Below, in pieces: positions 1 to 9,683 of a stretch of 64,000 nucleotides of DNA. Origin of the DNA: Siphonodentalium dalli (Eukaryota; Mollusca; Scaphopoda; Gadilida; Siphonodentaliidae); NCBI GenBank assembly GCA_032622095.1, contig CP136063.1, positions 64,867,897-64,931,896 on the forward strand, given 5' to 3'. Under the pieces are notes generated by a model, which was not told where the DNA came from, ran no database searches, and saw only the letters and a list, made by a program, of their open reading frames with translations. The translations under genes were made by a program, and so were the position numbers. Numbering within the stretch: position 1 is the first letter of the stretch; the number at the start of each line of letters is the position of its first letter.

Positions 1-397
1 AGTTAGGGTTTTGAATTCCTCATGCATGCAGCAGCTGATCTGCTCTTTTATGGTCTTGTTTATACTATCATCTGAATAATCATCTTCATCATAACTGTTT
101 CTTCGCCTTTTTTTATCACTGGCTCTTAGGTCCCCCATTCTTTCAGAAACTGAGCCGAATGCAGAGATGAAACCTTTTGAAGTACTTTGAGGAGTGGAAA
201 TTGGAGTTGGTTTGGAATGGAAAATTGGTGTGGAGTTCTGACTTGGTGGTACATCATAACTAATATCAGCAACTTCGTTGATAACTTGTGAAATTGTATC
301 ATCATTGAATACATGAGGTGACTGGGAATGACCATCTTCCATATCACAGTTATCTGATTTATCTGGCAAAGAAACATTATTTTCGGTATCCGCCATC
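1..397 (-). CDS. LINE ORF1 protein, N-terminal part (copy 1, cut by window edge)
   Basis: This is the start of a non-LTR retrotransposon ORF1, an RNA-binding protein of the retrotransposon particle. The ATG is at 397 and the frame stays open to the window edge, about 132 codons. The visible part is acidic and Ser/Thr-rich, then basic (DKKRRN), then the beginning of a coiled-coil-like region. It is nearly identical to the complete copy at 5858-7027, where the RNA-binding domains are visible. I chose this start because the same ATG opens both copies, follows a shared 5' leader, and begins MADTENN. The family call rests on the second copy. Only the C-terminal part lies outside the window. This copy has no frame break in the part seen. 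Confidence 0.7.
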
Positions 398-649
398 TTT
401 GTTTACTTTTCGAAATTGTTTCTATTTATAGAATTTAGGGTCTCCAGGACAAAAACTCAAATATAAAGTCAATAATTTCAGTGATCGTGTACCTTTGGAA
501 GTCGTCGTTCAATTGTATACATAGATTAATATGATGATGTCGATTTCTATATCATTTTGATGTGCTGGTGGGTCTTATAACGCCGTCTCGAACGAAAAAC
601 ACGCGCAGCAAAATTTGTGTTTACTAGTTCGCCGCCATGTTCTGACGGT
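398..649 (-). promoter_or_regulatory. LINE 5' untranslated region / internal promoter (copy 1)
   Basis: About 250 bp upstream of the ORF1 ATG are shared with copy 2 (7028-7269) and contain no open frame. The stretch ends abruptly at 649/650, where host-like coding sequence begins, so 649 is probably the 5' end of the LINE. Non-LTR elements usually carry their promoter here. No promoter motif is claimed. Confidence 0.4.
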
Positions 650-842
650 ATATGTTTCTGTTGTTCCTAAGACCCTCACCCGGACCTTTTGGAAGTCGGG
701 TCCAGGAAGATTTCTCTCCTGCACAAGGCACGTAATATTATTACTGCGTTTTTTTTGGGTGGCCAGTAACAGTGGTCTTTGTTCATTAACCAGCATGTGG
801 GCACCACGTCCACCAAATTTCCCTCATCCGAGAATACTACCA
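650..842 (-). pseudogene. CYWPP-module exon of a host-like gene, cut by the LINE (copy 1)
   Basis: Read on the minus strand, this stretch encodes VVPTCWLMNKDHCYWPP, then, after a frame slip in an A8 tract, FQKVRVRVLGTTETY. This order (acidic strand, VVP..WL, CYWPP, KVRVLGT..TYE) is the N-terminal module of animal proteins that often carry a C-terminal DUF4806 domain. Their function is unknown. A likely 3' splice site (CAATATGCAG) sits at 843. At 649/650 the coding sequence stops and LINE leader begins; copy 3 (11562 leftwards) instead continues with EQGRNGAKIAE, showing what was lost. The frame slip and the LINE junction make this a fragment. The family assignment is from memory of the motif order. 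Confidence 0.45.
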
Positions 843-960
843 CTGCATATTGAGACTGAGAATACTCTCTCTGCAGTGTTAGTCAGGTTTTTGGAATTTG
901 GTGGACGGTAGATATTGTTTCATAAGCAGAAGCCGTATTCAGCCGGTCGGCAAGTCCTTT

Positions 961-1245
961 TCATCTATTGGTGATTTCTTCCGAGTATGCGTCTTCTCTG
1001 TTTTGCAGATGCTTTAAATGCTCCACTGCAACACCTAGTTCAGTAGAATAGTGTAACGGCAAGGTCTTATATTCCTCAAGTGTCAGTGAATAAGTTTTTC
1101 CCTTTTTTGTGTCGCTGAGGTGGATATAGGGTCTTTGCTCCCATATATTAAGTTTTAACACCTTGGAGTTTGTGATCTGCATTGAGTAATAGTGTGAATC
1201 CTCATCTTTATCATAACCATAAGGGAGTTAGTTGTTGCTTGCCAT
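961..1245 (-). pseudogene. PC4-like domain exon 2 (copy 1)
   Basis: The frame encodes YGYDKDEDSHYYSMQ followed by KVLKLNIWEQRPYIHL and KKGKTYSLTLEEYKTL. The tract of beta strands ending in KKG..SLTLEEY resembles the PC4/SUB1 single-stranded-DNA-binding domain (family consensus KKGISLSPEQW). If so, the product would be a small nuclear DNA-binding or coactivator-like protein, an inference from similarity only. A candidate ATG at 1245 is followed after five codons by TAA, so this copy cannot be read from that ATG; copy 2 at 7578-7862 has no such stop. A TGA at 961 ends the frame. It may be an exon rather than a whole gene. Upstream on the same strand lies a paralogous exon (1363-1942). Confidence 0.4.
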
Positions 1246-1362
1246 TATTACAACTTTTTGTGTGTGAATGAGTGAATAACAACATTGCATAGTCGTTAAT
1301 CAACCAATTGAATAGGAAAGGTTAGGTTAGTCTAACCTCCCACTAAAGATTGATAGACATGG

Positions 1363-1695
1363 TCAGATAATATGATTTAACCCTATTTTGAGTGCATACC
1401 ACAAATTTATAAAATCAAACTTGCCATAGCATCTTCCGGCCGCCTCTTGTAAATGTTTAAGGTGCTCCACAGTACCACCTAGTTCTGTAGAAAAGTGTAG
1501 TGGTAGATTCTTATATTCCTCAATTGTCATGGAATAAGTTTTTCCCTTTTTGCTGTCGCTGAGGTGGATATAGGGTCTTTGCCCCCATATGTTGAGCTTT
1601 AACCCTTTGAGTGCCAGGGGCCGATCTCATCGGCCCTAAACCTACAATATAAGTCTGTTAAAGAATATAAGAATAAATTATTAAAATTGAAAAAA

Positions 1696-1729
<34 letters not shown>

Positions 1730-1942
1730 TTGTTAGGCCAATGCATTCTCTTATATATGCGAGGCGACATATGGTCGACTCGCATATATAAGAGAATGCA
1801 TTGGCACAGGGTATATGGGTTGATACAAAAATCGACCTGGCACTCAAAGGGTTAAGACTTTCGAATTTGTTATCTGCATTGTATAGTAGTGAGAATCTTC
1901 ATCTTTGTCGTAACCATAATGGAGTTTGTTGTTGCTTGCCAT
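1363..1942 (-). pseudogene. PC4-like domain exon 1 (copy 1), split by a MITE
   Basis: This is a paralogue of the neighbouring exon, with candidate ATG at 1942 and reading MASNNKLHYGYDKDEDSH, then KVLKLNIWGQRPYIHL and SKKGKTYSMTIEEYKNL. It has the same PC4-like features. The codons for Leu-Lys in KVLKLN contain TTAA, and a 249-bp MITE (1603-1851) is inserted exactly there, breaking the frame. Copy 2 (7980-8305) has the same exon without the insertion. Downstream of the domain the frame reads GKFDFINLWYALKIG and then stops at 1363. The coding assignment is supported by conservation between two duplicated copies and two paralogous exons. The function is inferred from fold resemblance only. Confidence 0.45.
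1603..1851. mobile_element. TTAA-inserting MITE, subfamily with CCCTTTGAGTGCCAGG ends
   Basis: The 249-bp element has perfect 16-bp terminal inverted repeats (CCCTTTGAGTGCCAGG) and is flanked by TTAA at 1599-1602 and 1852-1855. The duplicated locus around 8219 has a single TTAA and no insert, so the boundaries are exact. TTAA duplication with C/G-rich ends is typical of piggyBac-type elements. It contains a long A-run (about 1707-1729) and one ~69-bp near-perfect hairpin (1738-1804) shared with the other MITEs in the window. No transposase is present. Confidence 0.9.
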
Positions 1943-2210
1943 TATTACCACTTAATGTGTGTGAGTGAGTGAATAAGAACATTGTTAGATTTTCTAAGAA
2001 TTGAAGGTTTAATTATATCCCCCTGCAGAGTTCTATAATAAGATTGAGTTACGTTGAGTCAATCAATCAGTCGTTATCAGATTTACATGGTCATTAATTG
2101 ACCAATTTAAAAGTAAAGGTAATAGGTGATGTAGAAGATATAAAACCCTTGGAATTTACAGATCCAATGGTAATTTATAATATTAATATACAGTATAATT
2201 ACTTACCGTT

Positions 2211-2579
2211 TTATTGATTTCCCCAAACTTGGGGAACCGCTCCATTATTTGCCCAACTGGGATTGTGTTCGGTTATCCACCATACGTCTCTGCAAGCTTC
2301 CATATGTGCCAATATTTCGGACTTGGAATGGGCTGTTGTAGTTATAGTTTTGGCCTCGTATTCATGGCTATCAGGCAGAGCTGTTGGTGATTCATCCGAG
2401 TCAGTAACGATGGATCTTTTGGTCGTATATTTCTGTGTTTTGATTGTTCCGTCATTAGATCTCTTATTGCGTATGTAATTCTCTAAGAACCCAGTGCGAG
2501 CCTTTTTTTTTTCAATTCGAAAATTAAGATTTTTCAAATTGTTTTTAGATTGAATTTCGTCGCTCAATTTAACATGCAA
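2211..2579 (-). CDS. Hypothetical exon-like reading frame
   Basis: A 122-codon frame on the minus strand is rich in Lys/Arg at first (RIEKKKARTGFLENYIRNKR) and acidic/Ser-Thr-rich later (SIVTDSDESPTALPDSHEYE), ending ACRDVWWITEHNPSW. The composition looks coding, but I recognise no domain. A strong 5' splice-site sequence (ACG then GTAAGT) follows at about 2201, nine bases past the TAA stop, so it may be an exon used in another frame or the end of a decayed exon. It lies just upstream of the duplicated PC4-like exons on the same strand, but nothing ties it to them. Confidence 0.25.
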   Translation of the reverse strand: MHVKLSDEIQSKNNLKNLNFRIEKKKARTGFLENYIRNKRSNDGTIKTQKYTTKRSIVTDSDESPTALPDSHEYEAKTITTTAHSKSEILAHMEACRDVWWITEHNPSWANNGAVPQVWGNQ

Positions 2580-2599
2580 AAAATTGTAAAAATCTTTTA

Positions 2600-4189
2600 T
2601 AATAATAAAAAAATGATTTAATTAAAAAAAAAAATTGTCATTGACATTAATTTGTTTTAGTTGTATACCAATAATAGGTGTTATGTCCTGTTTTGAAAAT
2701 ATGAAGATTTTATTGCAATAGTTGCATGTAATATAATGATCCAATATCCAGAGTATAACATTTGGTAAATTGTTTTGAAACTTTACAGACTTGTTTAGGA
2801 TCGTCTCTAGATGGGAGCTATCAACTGATTTCAATAATTCTTTTGTAACAGATCAACTCTTTCAGGCAAAAAAACACGATGAGCGCCATCTTCCGATGCG
2901 CACCCCATGTTTTTTTTAAATGTTTTCATAAAGACAATATAGGTTTGTATTTCCCTTAATAATCCATACAAATCTTTCAATTCACTGTTCATTTCTTACA
3001 TCAGAATAGAAATTGCCAATCAAGCTTTATAGAATGAAAATATGTATACTTTAAAAGTTACCTTAGAAACAGGAAATCCACTCAGGAACAAACAAAATCC
3101 TCCAATAAAGTCAAAATGAAAACACGTAAGTGCATCAACTACATGTAGATATGGAAATGGATATCTGAAGTGAACTGCATATATATACAAATTTCCTCAT
3201 TGATATATTCAGTTTGGTGCGGGTTTAGTTCGCTCTGAACTGGGATTCATGGACTTAACAAGAACATAAGTTTAGATGCCTTTTCAGTTCCCAATCGATT
3301 CCTCAATTTAGACTGAACGAGTCCGTACGATGAGATGGGGACAATAATAGAAGAGCAAGCTGATTTTTCTTAAGGAATTATATCATTGGGTCAAAAATCT
3401 ACAATGTAGCATGGGGTGATAAAATATTTTATAGGGCAATATATCAAAAACAAATAATCCTGATCAAACATTCCTACTTGTATGACTGGTGAACCATGTA
3501 TCCATCCATGTATGTAATCAATGCATGTGCTTTTTACAAAATTGTATGATTTCAATTCTGTGAAGGAGCATGGCCCTTTTATATCGAGATAATGCTTCTA
3601 TCTGATTTGTTTATGCGGATCCGTGTTCCCAGTAGCAGACTGACTTTGGTCATATATCATCAATGGCCCTGTTGGGTTTTCATATATAAATGGGAAAACA
3701 CTTGGGCTTATACCCGCAATAATATGGTATAAACCTTGCTGCGGGAGATCTGCCAGGAATTCCCCATTCAAAATGTTTCCCTGTCCACTCCTTAACATGC
3801 AATATCATTTATCAAAACTGTTTGTACATAATTAAGGTGGAGATAAACACTATAGCCTTGCCATTTCGCCAAGGCAATAGTTACAATTATAAATAATTGT
3901 AAGTGGGATTTCTTCCAATTTCAGGGACTGTTTTGCCCATTTCCATATGATTTACAATTTAACAGTTACCATGCAAGTCATTATGGACTGCTAGGTGCCC
4001 AATGATAGTGTTGACATTTTTGTTTGCGAGAATTTTAATTTTTTTTGGAAGAGGATATGGAGTGTGATTTCCATAACAGTTTATTTTAGTGACTATTTCT
4101 GTCTGGTACTATTATTAAGCCATCACCATCATTTAGCACCCAGGAGTGTGGTATGAATTGTGGTTATTATTCAATGTCATTTGGTGTAC
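2600..4189. other. AT-rich sequence without recognised genes
   Basis: I see only short chance frames and homopolymer runs here, no repeat shared with the rest of the window and no splice-flanked exon. Confidence 0.5.
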
Positions 4190-4413
4190 TACAGTAATGC
4201 TCCAAACAATTGACCCCTCAACCAAAGCCGAAACCCCAGGCAACCCTCCAGGACCCAGTCGAGAATGTGGCCCGTCGCCCCCATCGGAAAGCTAATCACA
4301 GTGAGCCTTCCGATGAATGGCAACAAGCCACACCCCCGACCAAATCCCGAAAAGCCACCCACGACTCCTCCGCGGCCAAGGAGTCTATCAATTAGGGCAT
4401 TACCGGTACTGTA
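4190..4413. mobile_element. Foldback MITE D, GC-rich hypermutated copy
   Basis: The ends read TACAGTAATGC and, inverted, GTACTGTA, and the interior is a hairpin homologous to copies at 16816, 55135 and 59350. Relative to those three copies it differs by about thirty T-to-C changes on the plus strand, spread over both arms, with very few changes of other types. The arms therefore now mismatch each other. Confidence 0.7.
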
Positions 4414-5857
4414 CATTATTCAGTGGGTTAGGATGTTCTAAACCTGGTAGAATATACAACAGCTATTGTTATAGCCTTAAATAACCATATTTTACAAAGC
4501 ATAATTTTAGCATATACATGTACCCAGTATCGGTGTTGGAAATGCCCTTAGTAGAGTAAGGTGATCTCTCCCAGTAATGATTTGGGTGTCAAGTAGTATT
4601 TTTAACAGAACTCTAGCTATTAGAATTTAGCATATAAATGCAATATGTTGTGTAATTAGCTGCATACTTACTAGTTTAAATGTGAAGATGATTTTTATAT
4701 TTTTTGTTTTGTTTTGTTTTAATTGTGACTTTTGCTCAATCTGTCATTTTAAGGAGTACCGGAATGTACATGTATGAAACAGTTTGTCCCAAAATACGAT
4801 AAGGTTTTCTTTGTTGAGACATAACTTGGTACACTACAATTCAAAACTATGTGTGGGGGAGATCACATCTTTACTAGTAACTATTTGAGTGGTAGACTGG
4901 TTTATCAAAATTTCTCAAAAATTTCTACCCAAAACGCACTGGTGACCATTATCTAGAGAGGCTAGTGGGGAAAAGATTATTATTAATTTATTTCATTTCA
5001 TTTTCCATTTATTTTTTATTGTTATAACTATTTTTGTTTTTATTTATTTTTTGTTTTTTTGGAATGGCTTTGTTTCTTTGTAAACACCCTTTTTTTAGTT
5101 TTGAGCTTAAGGTCAGATCTATTATTATAATTTAGATATATAAGTACGGGGTAATCATTTGCCCGATATTATGACTTTTCCCGAAAATGGGAAACAAATC
5201 ATAGTTTTGAGATATGAAATTTATGGGATAGTTTTACTCTTCCCGAAAGGGAGTCGGAAGAGTTTTCATGTGAAACAATAAATAATTACTTGCCAGGGTT
5301 TTTGAGACCATGGAGGTGTTCGGCTTCATCGTCGACTGGTAATTTATGAATTGGAAGGTGACCAGTCAGGGGTATGCTCTCCCCTATGACTTCTCCCTTC
5401 CCGAAAGGTTGAATGGAAGGGGCAATAAAGGGATGTATAGCCCTAGTTGGATGTAGCCGAACACTGGCTCTGTAAAGAATTAAGGTGATTTTCTGATTTT
5501 GTGTACACCAGTTCGCCTAGGGTAGGAATATATTATATGTATTATTATTACATAAAGTTTCGTAAATATAAATAGGCGACTCACTCTCCTTTACTAGTCC
5601 ACTAAAGTATGCCATTTGTGCCAATTTCTGAAATATTAGTACATGTAGCAACATATTTTGGTATTCTGGTATCGATGATTATAGTTTATCATGCAAGGGG
5701 GGGGGGGGGGCGTCATACCTGGATGGGGGTGTGAAGTGGTTCTGACACTGGATGTGTTAAACACTGTTGTGGGACTGCTGGGATCAGGGTTCAATAGGGG
5801 ATATGTTGGGGATTGAGTAAATAACAACAAACGAGAAACAGTAGACAACAGAAGAGT
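4414..5857. other. Non-coding sequence downstream of the LINE ORF1
   Basis: No ORF2/reverse transcriptase follows ORF1 on the minus strand here, so this LINE copy is ORF1-only or has lost its 3' part. Small hairpins of the form TTCCCGAAAGGGA occur at 5242-5253 and nearby, and a G12-like run lies near 5699-5710. No gene is recognised. Confidence 0.4.
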
Positions 5858-7027
5858 TTAGCTTAGAGCTTTGGCTTCCTCGAGGGTTTTTACTTGCACC
5901 CTTGGTGAGGTTTCTGTTACCTTTGCATATATTTTGCCTTTAAAGGTCCAGTACGAGTTTATTTTATTTCCTCGTTTTTTGTCCGACAGCTCTTTGACTA
6001 CAGCACGTCTTGGTTCGGTTAGGTCTTCAGTAATGACTACTTTACTTTTTCACTTCAGTTTCTTTTTGTTGCTATAGACATCCCTTCGGGCATACCAGTT
6101 ACTGAACCGGGCGATCAGCTGACAGGTTTTTAGGTTGGTGTTTATTGCACCCGGATGATGTGCATTGCTGATATCCCTGGGATGAAGTGTAAGTCCTAGT
6201 TTTTCTTGGCACAGGTCCATTATTATTTGTTTAGCATTGATATCTCTAGGGTTGCTAATGCTGTCAGGAATTGGTATATTATGGAACCTTAGACAGTTTG
6301 TTCGACTATATTGTTCACCTTTGTCGAATAATTGCTCACTGTGTTTTACCGCCTCTTGGAATTTCCTTTCCACAAGGTTATTTATCCATGTTAGATCAGA
6401 TTGTTCTAATTGGGCATGTGACTGTAACTCTGCTTTGGATTTAAGGACTGCATTTTCTGTCTTTAGTATACAGATATCTGCTTTAAGGGAATCCATTTCA
6501 GTTTTCATGTTTGATAATTCACCTTTGACTGAGGTCATTTCTTGCTGAGTGGTGCTGATGCTGGTCATGACAGACTCTTCAATGGTTTTGTTCATGGACC
6601 CGAACATATTGGTAAGGTTTTTCAGTTGATCAGTTAGGGTTTTGAATTCCTCATGCATGCAGCAGCTGATCTGCTCTTTTATGGTCTTGTTTATACTATC
6701 ATCTAAATAATCATCTTCATCATAACCGTTTCTTCGCCTTTTTTTATCACTGGCTCTTAGGTCCCTCATTCTTTCAGAAACTGAGCCGAATGCAGAGATG
6801 AAACCTTTTGAAGTACTTTGAGGAGTGGAAATTGGAGTTGGTTTGGAATGGAAAATTGGTGTGGAGTTCTGACTTGGTGGTACATCATAACTAATATCAG
6901 CAACTTCGTTGATAACTTGTGAAATTGTATCATCATTGAATACATGAGGTGACTGGGAATGACCATCTTCCATATCACAGTTATCTGATTTATCTGGCAA
7001 AGAAACATTATTTTCGGTATCCGCCAT
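5858..7027 (-). pseudogene. LINE ORF1 protein (copy 2), one in-frame TGA
   Basis: ORF1 of a non-LTR retrotransposon, an RNA-binding particle protein. From ATG at 7027 the frame runs 325 codons to a TGA at 6050-6052, and the same frame then continues without shift to TAA at 5858-5860 (389 codons in all). Order: acidic N-terminus (about 1-60), basic KKRRR patch (about 95), coiled coil with heptad-like spacing (about 125-215), an RRM-like segment (NCLRFHNIPIP onward, about 245-325), and after the TGA a C-terminal domain with VVITEDLTEPRRAV and WTFKGKIYAKV, matching the L1-type ORF1 C-terminal domain. The codons around the TGA read NKKKLK-stop-KSKVV, so one substitution explains it. Readthrough cannot be excluded. 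No ORF2 follows. Confidence 0.75.
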
Positions 7028-7269
7028 CTTTGTTTACTTTTCGAAATTGTTTCTATTTATAGAATTTAGGGTCTCCAGGACAAAAACTCAAATATAAAGT
7101 CAATAATTTCAGTGATCGTGTACCTTTGGAAGTCGTCGTTCAATTGTATACATAGATTAATATGATGATGTCGATTTCTATATCATTTTGATGTGCTGGT
7201 GGGTCTTATAACCCCGTCTCGAACGCAGCAAAATTTGTGTTTACTAGTTCGCCGCCATGTTCTGACAGT
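7028..7269 (-). promoter_or_regulatory. LINE 5' untranslated region (copy 2)
   Basis: Homologous to 398-649, with a short deletion relative to copy 1 near 7224 (the stretch reading CGAAAAACACGC in copy 1 is missing). It ends at the same junction with the CYWPP exon. Confidence 0.4.
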
Positions 7270-7459
7270 ATATGTTTCTGTTGTTCCTAAGACCCTCACC
7301 CGGACCTTTTGGAAATCGGGTCCAGGAAGATTTCTCTCCTGCACAAGGCCTGTAATATTACTGCGTTTTTTTTGGGTGGCCAGTAACAGTGGTCTTTGTT
7401 CATTAACCAGCATGTGGGCACCACGTCCACCAAATTTCCCTCATCCGAGAATACTACCA
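7270..7459 (-). pseudogene. CYWPP-module exon of a host-like gene (copy 2)
   Basis: Duplicate of 650-842. The minus strand reads VVVFSDEGNLVDVVP then a WL..CYWPP motif, and after the A8 tract LVQERNLPGPDFQKV. It has the same 3' splice-site candidate on its 5' side (at 7460), and the same abrupt LINE junction at 7269/7270. A three-base deletion relative to copy 1 removes one of two consecutive Asn codons (RSNIT instead of RSNNIT). The frame slip in the oligo-A is shared with copy 1, so it either predates the duplication or the true exon ends before it. Confidence 0.45.
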
Positions 7460-7577
7460 CTGCATATTGAGACTGAGAATACTCTCTCTGCAGTGGTAGT
7501 CAGGTTTTTGGAATTTGGTGGACGGTAGATATTGTTTCATAAGCAGAAGCCGTATTCAGCCGGTCGGCAAGTCCTTT

Positions 7578-7862
7578 TCATCTATTGGTGATTTCTTCCG
7601 AGTATGTGTCTTCTCTGTTTTGCAGATGCTTTAAATGCTCCACTGCAACACCTAGTTCAGTAGAATAGTGTAACGGCAAGGTCTTATATTCCTCAAGTGT
7701 CAGTGAATAAGTTTTTCCCTTTTTTGTGTCGCTGAGGTGGATGTAGGGTCTTTGCTCCCATATATTAAGTTTTAACACTTTGGAGTTTGTGATCTGCATT
7801 GAGTAATAGTGTGAATCCTCATCTTTATCATAACCATAACGAAGTTGGTTGTTTCTTGCTAT
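7578..7862 (-). CDS. PC4-like domain exon 2 (copy 2)
   Basis: Intact counterpart of 961-1245. It reads YGYDKDEDSHYYSMQ, KVLKLNIWEQRPYIHL and KKGKTYSLTLEEYKTL, ending EEITNR and TGA at 7578. The upstream codon that is ATG in copy 1 is ATA here, so translation would need an upstream exon or the internal Met of YSMQ. The PC4/SUB1-like reading (ssDNA-binding beta sheet followed by a helix) is inferred from the KKG..SLTLEEY pattern. Conservation against its paralogue 7980-8305 is mainly at the protein level, which supports past coding function. Confidence 0.45.
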   Translation of the reverse strand: MARNNQLRYGYDKDEDSHYYSMQITNSKVLKLNIWEQRPYIHLSDTKKGKTYSLTLEEYKTLPLHYSTELGVAVEHLKHLQNREDTYSEEITNR

Positions 7863-7979
7863 TATTACAACTTTTTATGTGTGAGTGAGTGAATAACAAC
7901 ATTGCATAGTCGTTAATCAACCAATTGAATAGGAAAGGTTAGGTTAGTTTAACCTCCCACTAAACATTGATTGACATGG

Positions 7980-8305
7980 TCAGATAATATGATTTAACCC
8001 TATTTTGAGTGCATACCACAAATTTATAAAATCAAACTTGCCATAGTATCTTCCGGCTTCCTCTTGTAAATGTTTAAGGTGTTTCACAGCACCACCTAGT
8101 TCTGTAGAAAAGTGCAGTGGTAGGTTTTTATATTCCTCAAGTGTCATGGAATAAGTTTTCCCTTTTTGCTGTCGCTGAGGTGGATATAGGGTATGTGCCC
8201 CCATATGTTGAGCTTTAAGACTTTAGAATTTGTTAACTGCATTGAATAGTAGTGAGAATCCTCATCTTTATCATAACCATAACGGATTTGGTTGTTGCTT
8301 GCTAT
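7980..8305 (-). CDS. PC4-like domain exon 1 (copy 2), uninterrupted
   Basis: An open frame reads SNNQIRYGYDKDEDSH, LTNSKVLKLNIWGHIPYIHL, SKKGKTYSMTLEEYKNL, and continues through HLKHLQEEAGRYYGKF to TGA at 7980. It is the unbroken allele of the exon that carries a MITE in copy 1. A possible 5' splice site (GTATGC) lies inside the last third, so the exon may end near FINL. PC4-like assignment as for the neighbouring exon; whether the two exons belong to one transcript or to two tandem genes cannot be told from the sequence. Confidence 0.45.
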
Positions 8306-8888
8306 TATTACCACTTTTTGTTTGTGAGTGAGTGAATAAGAACATTGTTAGATTTTCTAAGAATTGAGGGTTTATATCCCCCTGCAGAGTTCTATAATAA
8401 GATTGAGTTACTTTGAGTCAATCGATCAGTCATTATCAGATTTACATGGTCATTAATTGACCAATTTAAAAGTAAAGGTAATAGGATGGTCTAATCTGTC
8501 ACCCTCTTTTGCACTATTTGAGAATTAATTCGGCAACATTTCCATGATGGGTACTTCCCCTTCGACGTTAATTCGATAGAGTACTTGTGATAAGTTTTCC
8601 TGCATGTTATACATATTGCTTTCGATTACTCAATTTTGCACTGTAACTTCTGATGGAAATGGCATATCTGTAGATATAAAAAAAAGTTATTTCAGGATTT
8701 TGTTTAGTTTTATTAATAGACAATAATTGCGAAGCGGTGTGGTCATAAAGCGGTTTGGTCAATGCATTTTATGGTAGAGAGTTTGAAAAAGACATTTTTA
8801 TTTGATATCAGAACAATACTTAACAATACAGAACAAAGCATAGAACAAGGATATGACATTATTCTTACCTTGTTGGAATTCCATTTAA

Positions 8889-9281
8889 CCCTTTACCCAA
8901 CAGAAGGGCCCTGTGCCAATGCATTCTCTTATATATGCGGGTCGACCATAGGTCGCCTCGCATATATAAGAGAATGCATTGGCTTAACACATTAAAAATT
9001 ATAAAATTGTTAAAGAATGTAAGAAAAAATGGTAAAAAGTGTTAAAAAAAAGATTTTTTTTAGGCCAATGCATTCTCTTATATATGCGAGGCGACCTATG
9101 GTCGACTCGCATATATAAGAGAATGCATTGGCACAGGGCATAACTGTAACCATCACAATGTGGTCAATGAGCCGGTTCCAATGATATCCATATTTGTATG
9201 GTTTTATTGAGACAGACCCAAGATAATTTAGGCTGTTGCAGCTTTATTTGGCCGTTTTTGGCCGGTTTGTTGGGTAAAGTG
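8889..9281 (+). mobile_element. TTAA-inserting MITE, CCCTTTACCCAACA subfamily
   Basis: The 393-bp element is flanked by TTAA at 8885-8888 and 9282-9285, with terminal inverted repeats CCCTTTACCCAACA (one base different at the right end). It holds two ~69-bp hairpins (8916-8984 and 9065-9133) in opposite orientation around an AT-rich spacer, then a unique 150-bp arm. No coding capacity. Confidence 0.85.
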
Positions 9282-9683
9282 TTAATTCAATTTTTATTGC
9301 CAATGCAGGAGATATACTAATCATAGCACAGTATTAATATAGTACAGCCTGACAAATTATGATTTCCTGGAGAGTATTTATTCCAACATATTGGCACAAT
9401 TTATAACTTTGCTTATATATCCAGCCAAAAACACAATTTCTAATTTTGCTCATATGCCCCAGAGTCTAAAAATTTATGCATTTGCATTTCATATAATCGG
9501 TCAACAATTTAAATAACAGGAAATGACATCTTGAGTGAATGGAAGGCCTTTGAAACTGAAATTATAGTAGTTTCATGCAAACAACTATAAATAAAAAAAA
9601 TTATTATTCATCTATTGTGCTATTGACATATGAATAATATATATGACTTGTTAGAGACAATTTTCAATTAACAATTTGTTTAA

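Larger units (their letters stand above)
1..2126 (-). repeat. Tandem segmental duplication, copy 1
   Basis: From position 1 this sequence matches 6632-8485 (offset 6631 at the left end) with a few substitutions and the MITE as the only large difference. The match ends after AAAGGTAATAGG at 2126. The left end is outside the window. It carries the LINE ORF1, its leader, the CYWPP exon and both PC4-like exons. Confidence 0.9.
6632..8485 (-). repeat. Tandem segmental duplication, copy 2
   Basis: Homologous to 1-2126. It lacks the MITE, so it preserves the empty TTAA site. Differences between copies are scattered single bases and small indels, which indicates a fairly recent duplication. Confidence 0.9.

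Noticed and set aside
126-377. Minus-strand frame overlapping LINE ORF1 (also 6766-7008)
   Set aside because: It is an alternative frame of the ORF1 coding sequence.
4210-4395. Proline-rich protein (MTPQPKPKPQATLQDP frame)
   Set aside because: The open frame results from the T-to-C shift in a hairpin MITE, which removes stop codons. Homologous copies are not coding.
9000-9060. CRISPR-like arrangement of palindromes with spacers
   Set aside because: The two palindromes are inverted halves of a eukaryotic MITE; there are no regular spacers and no cas genes.
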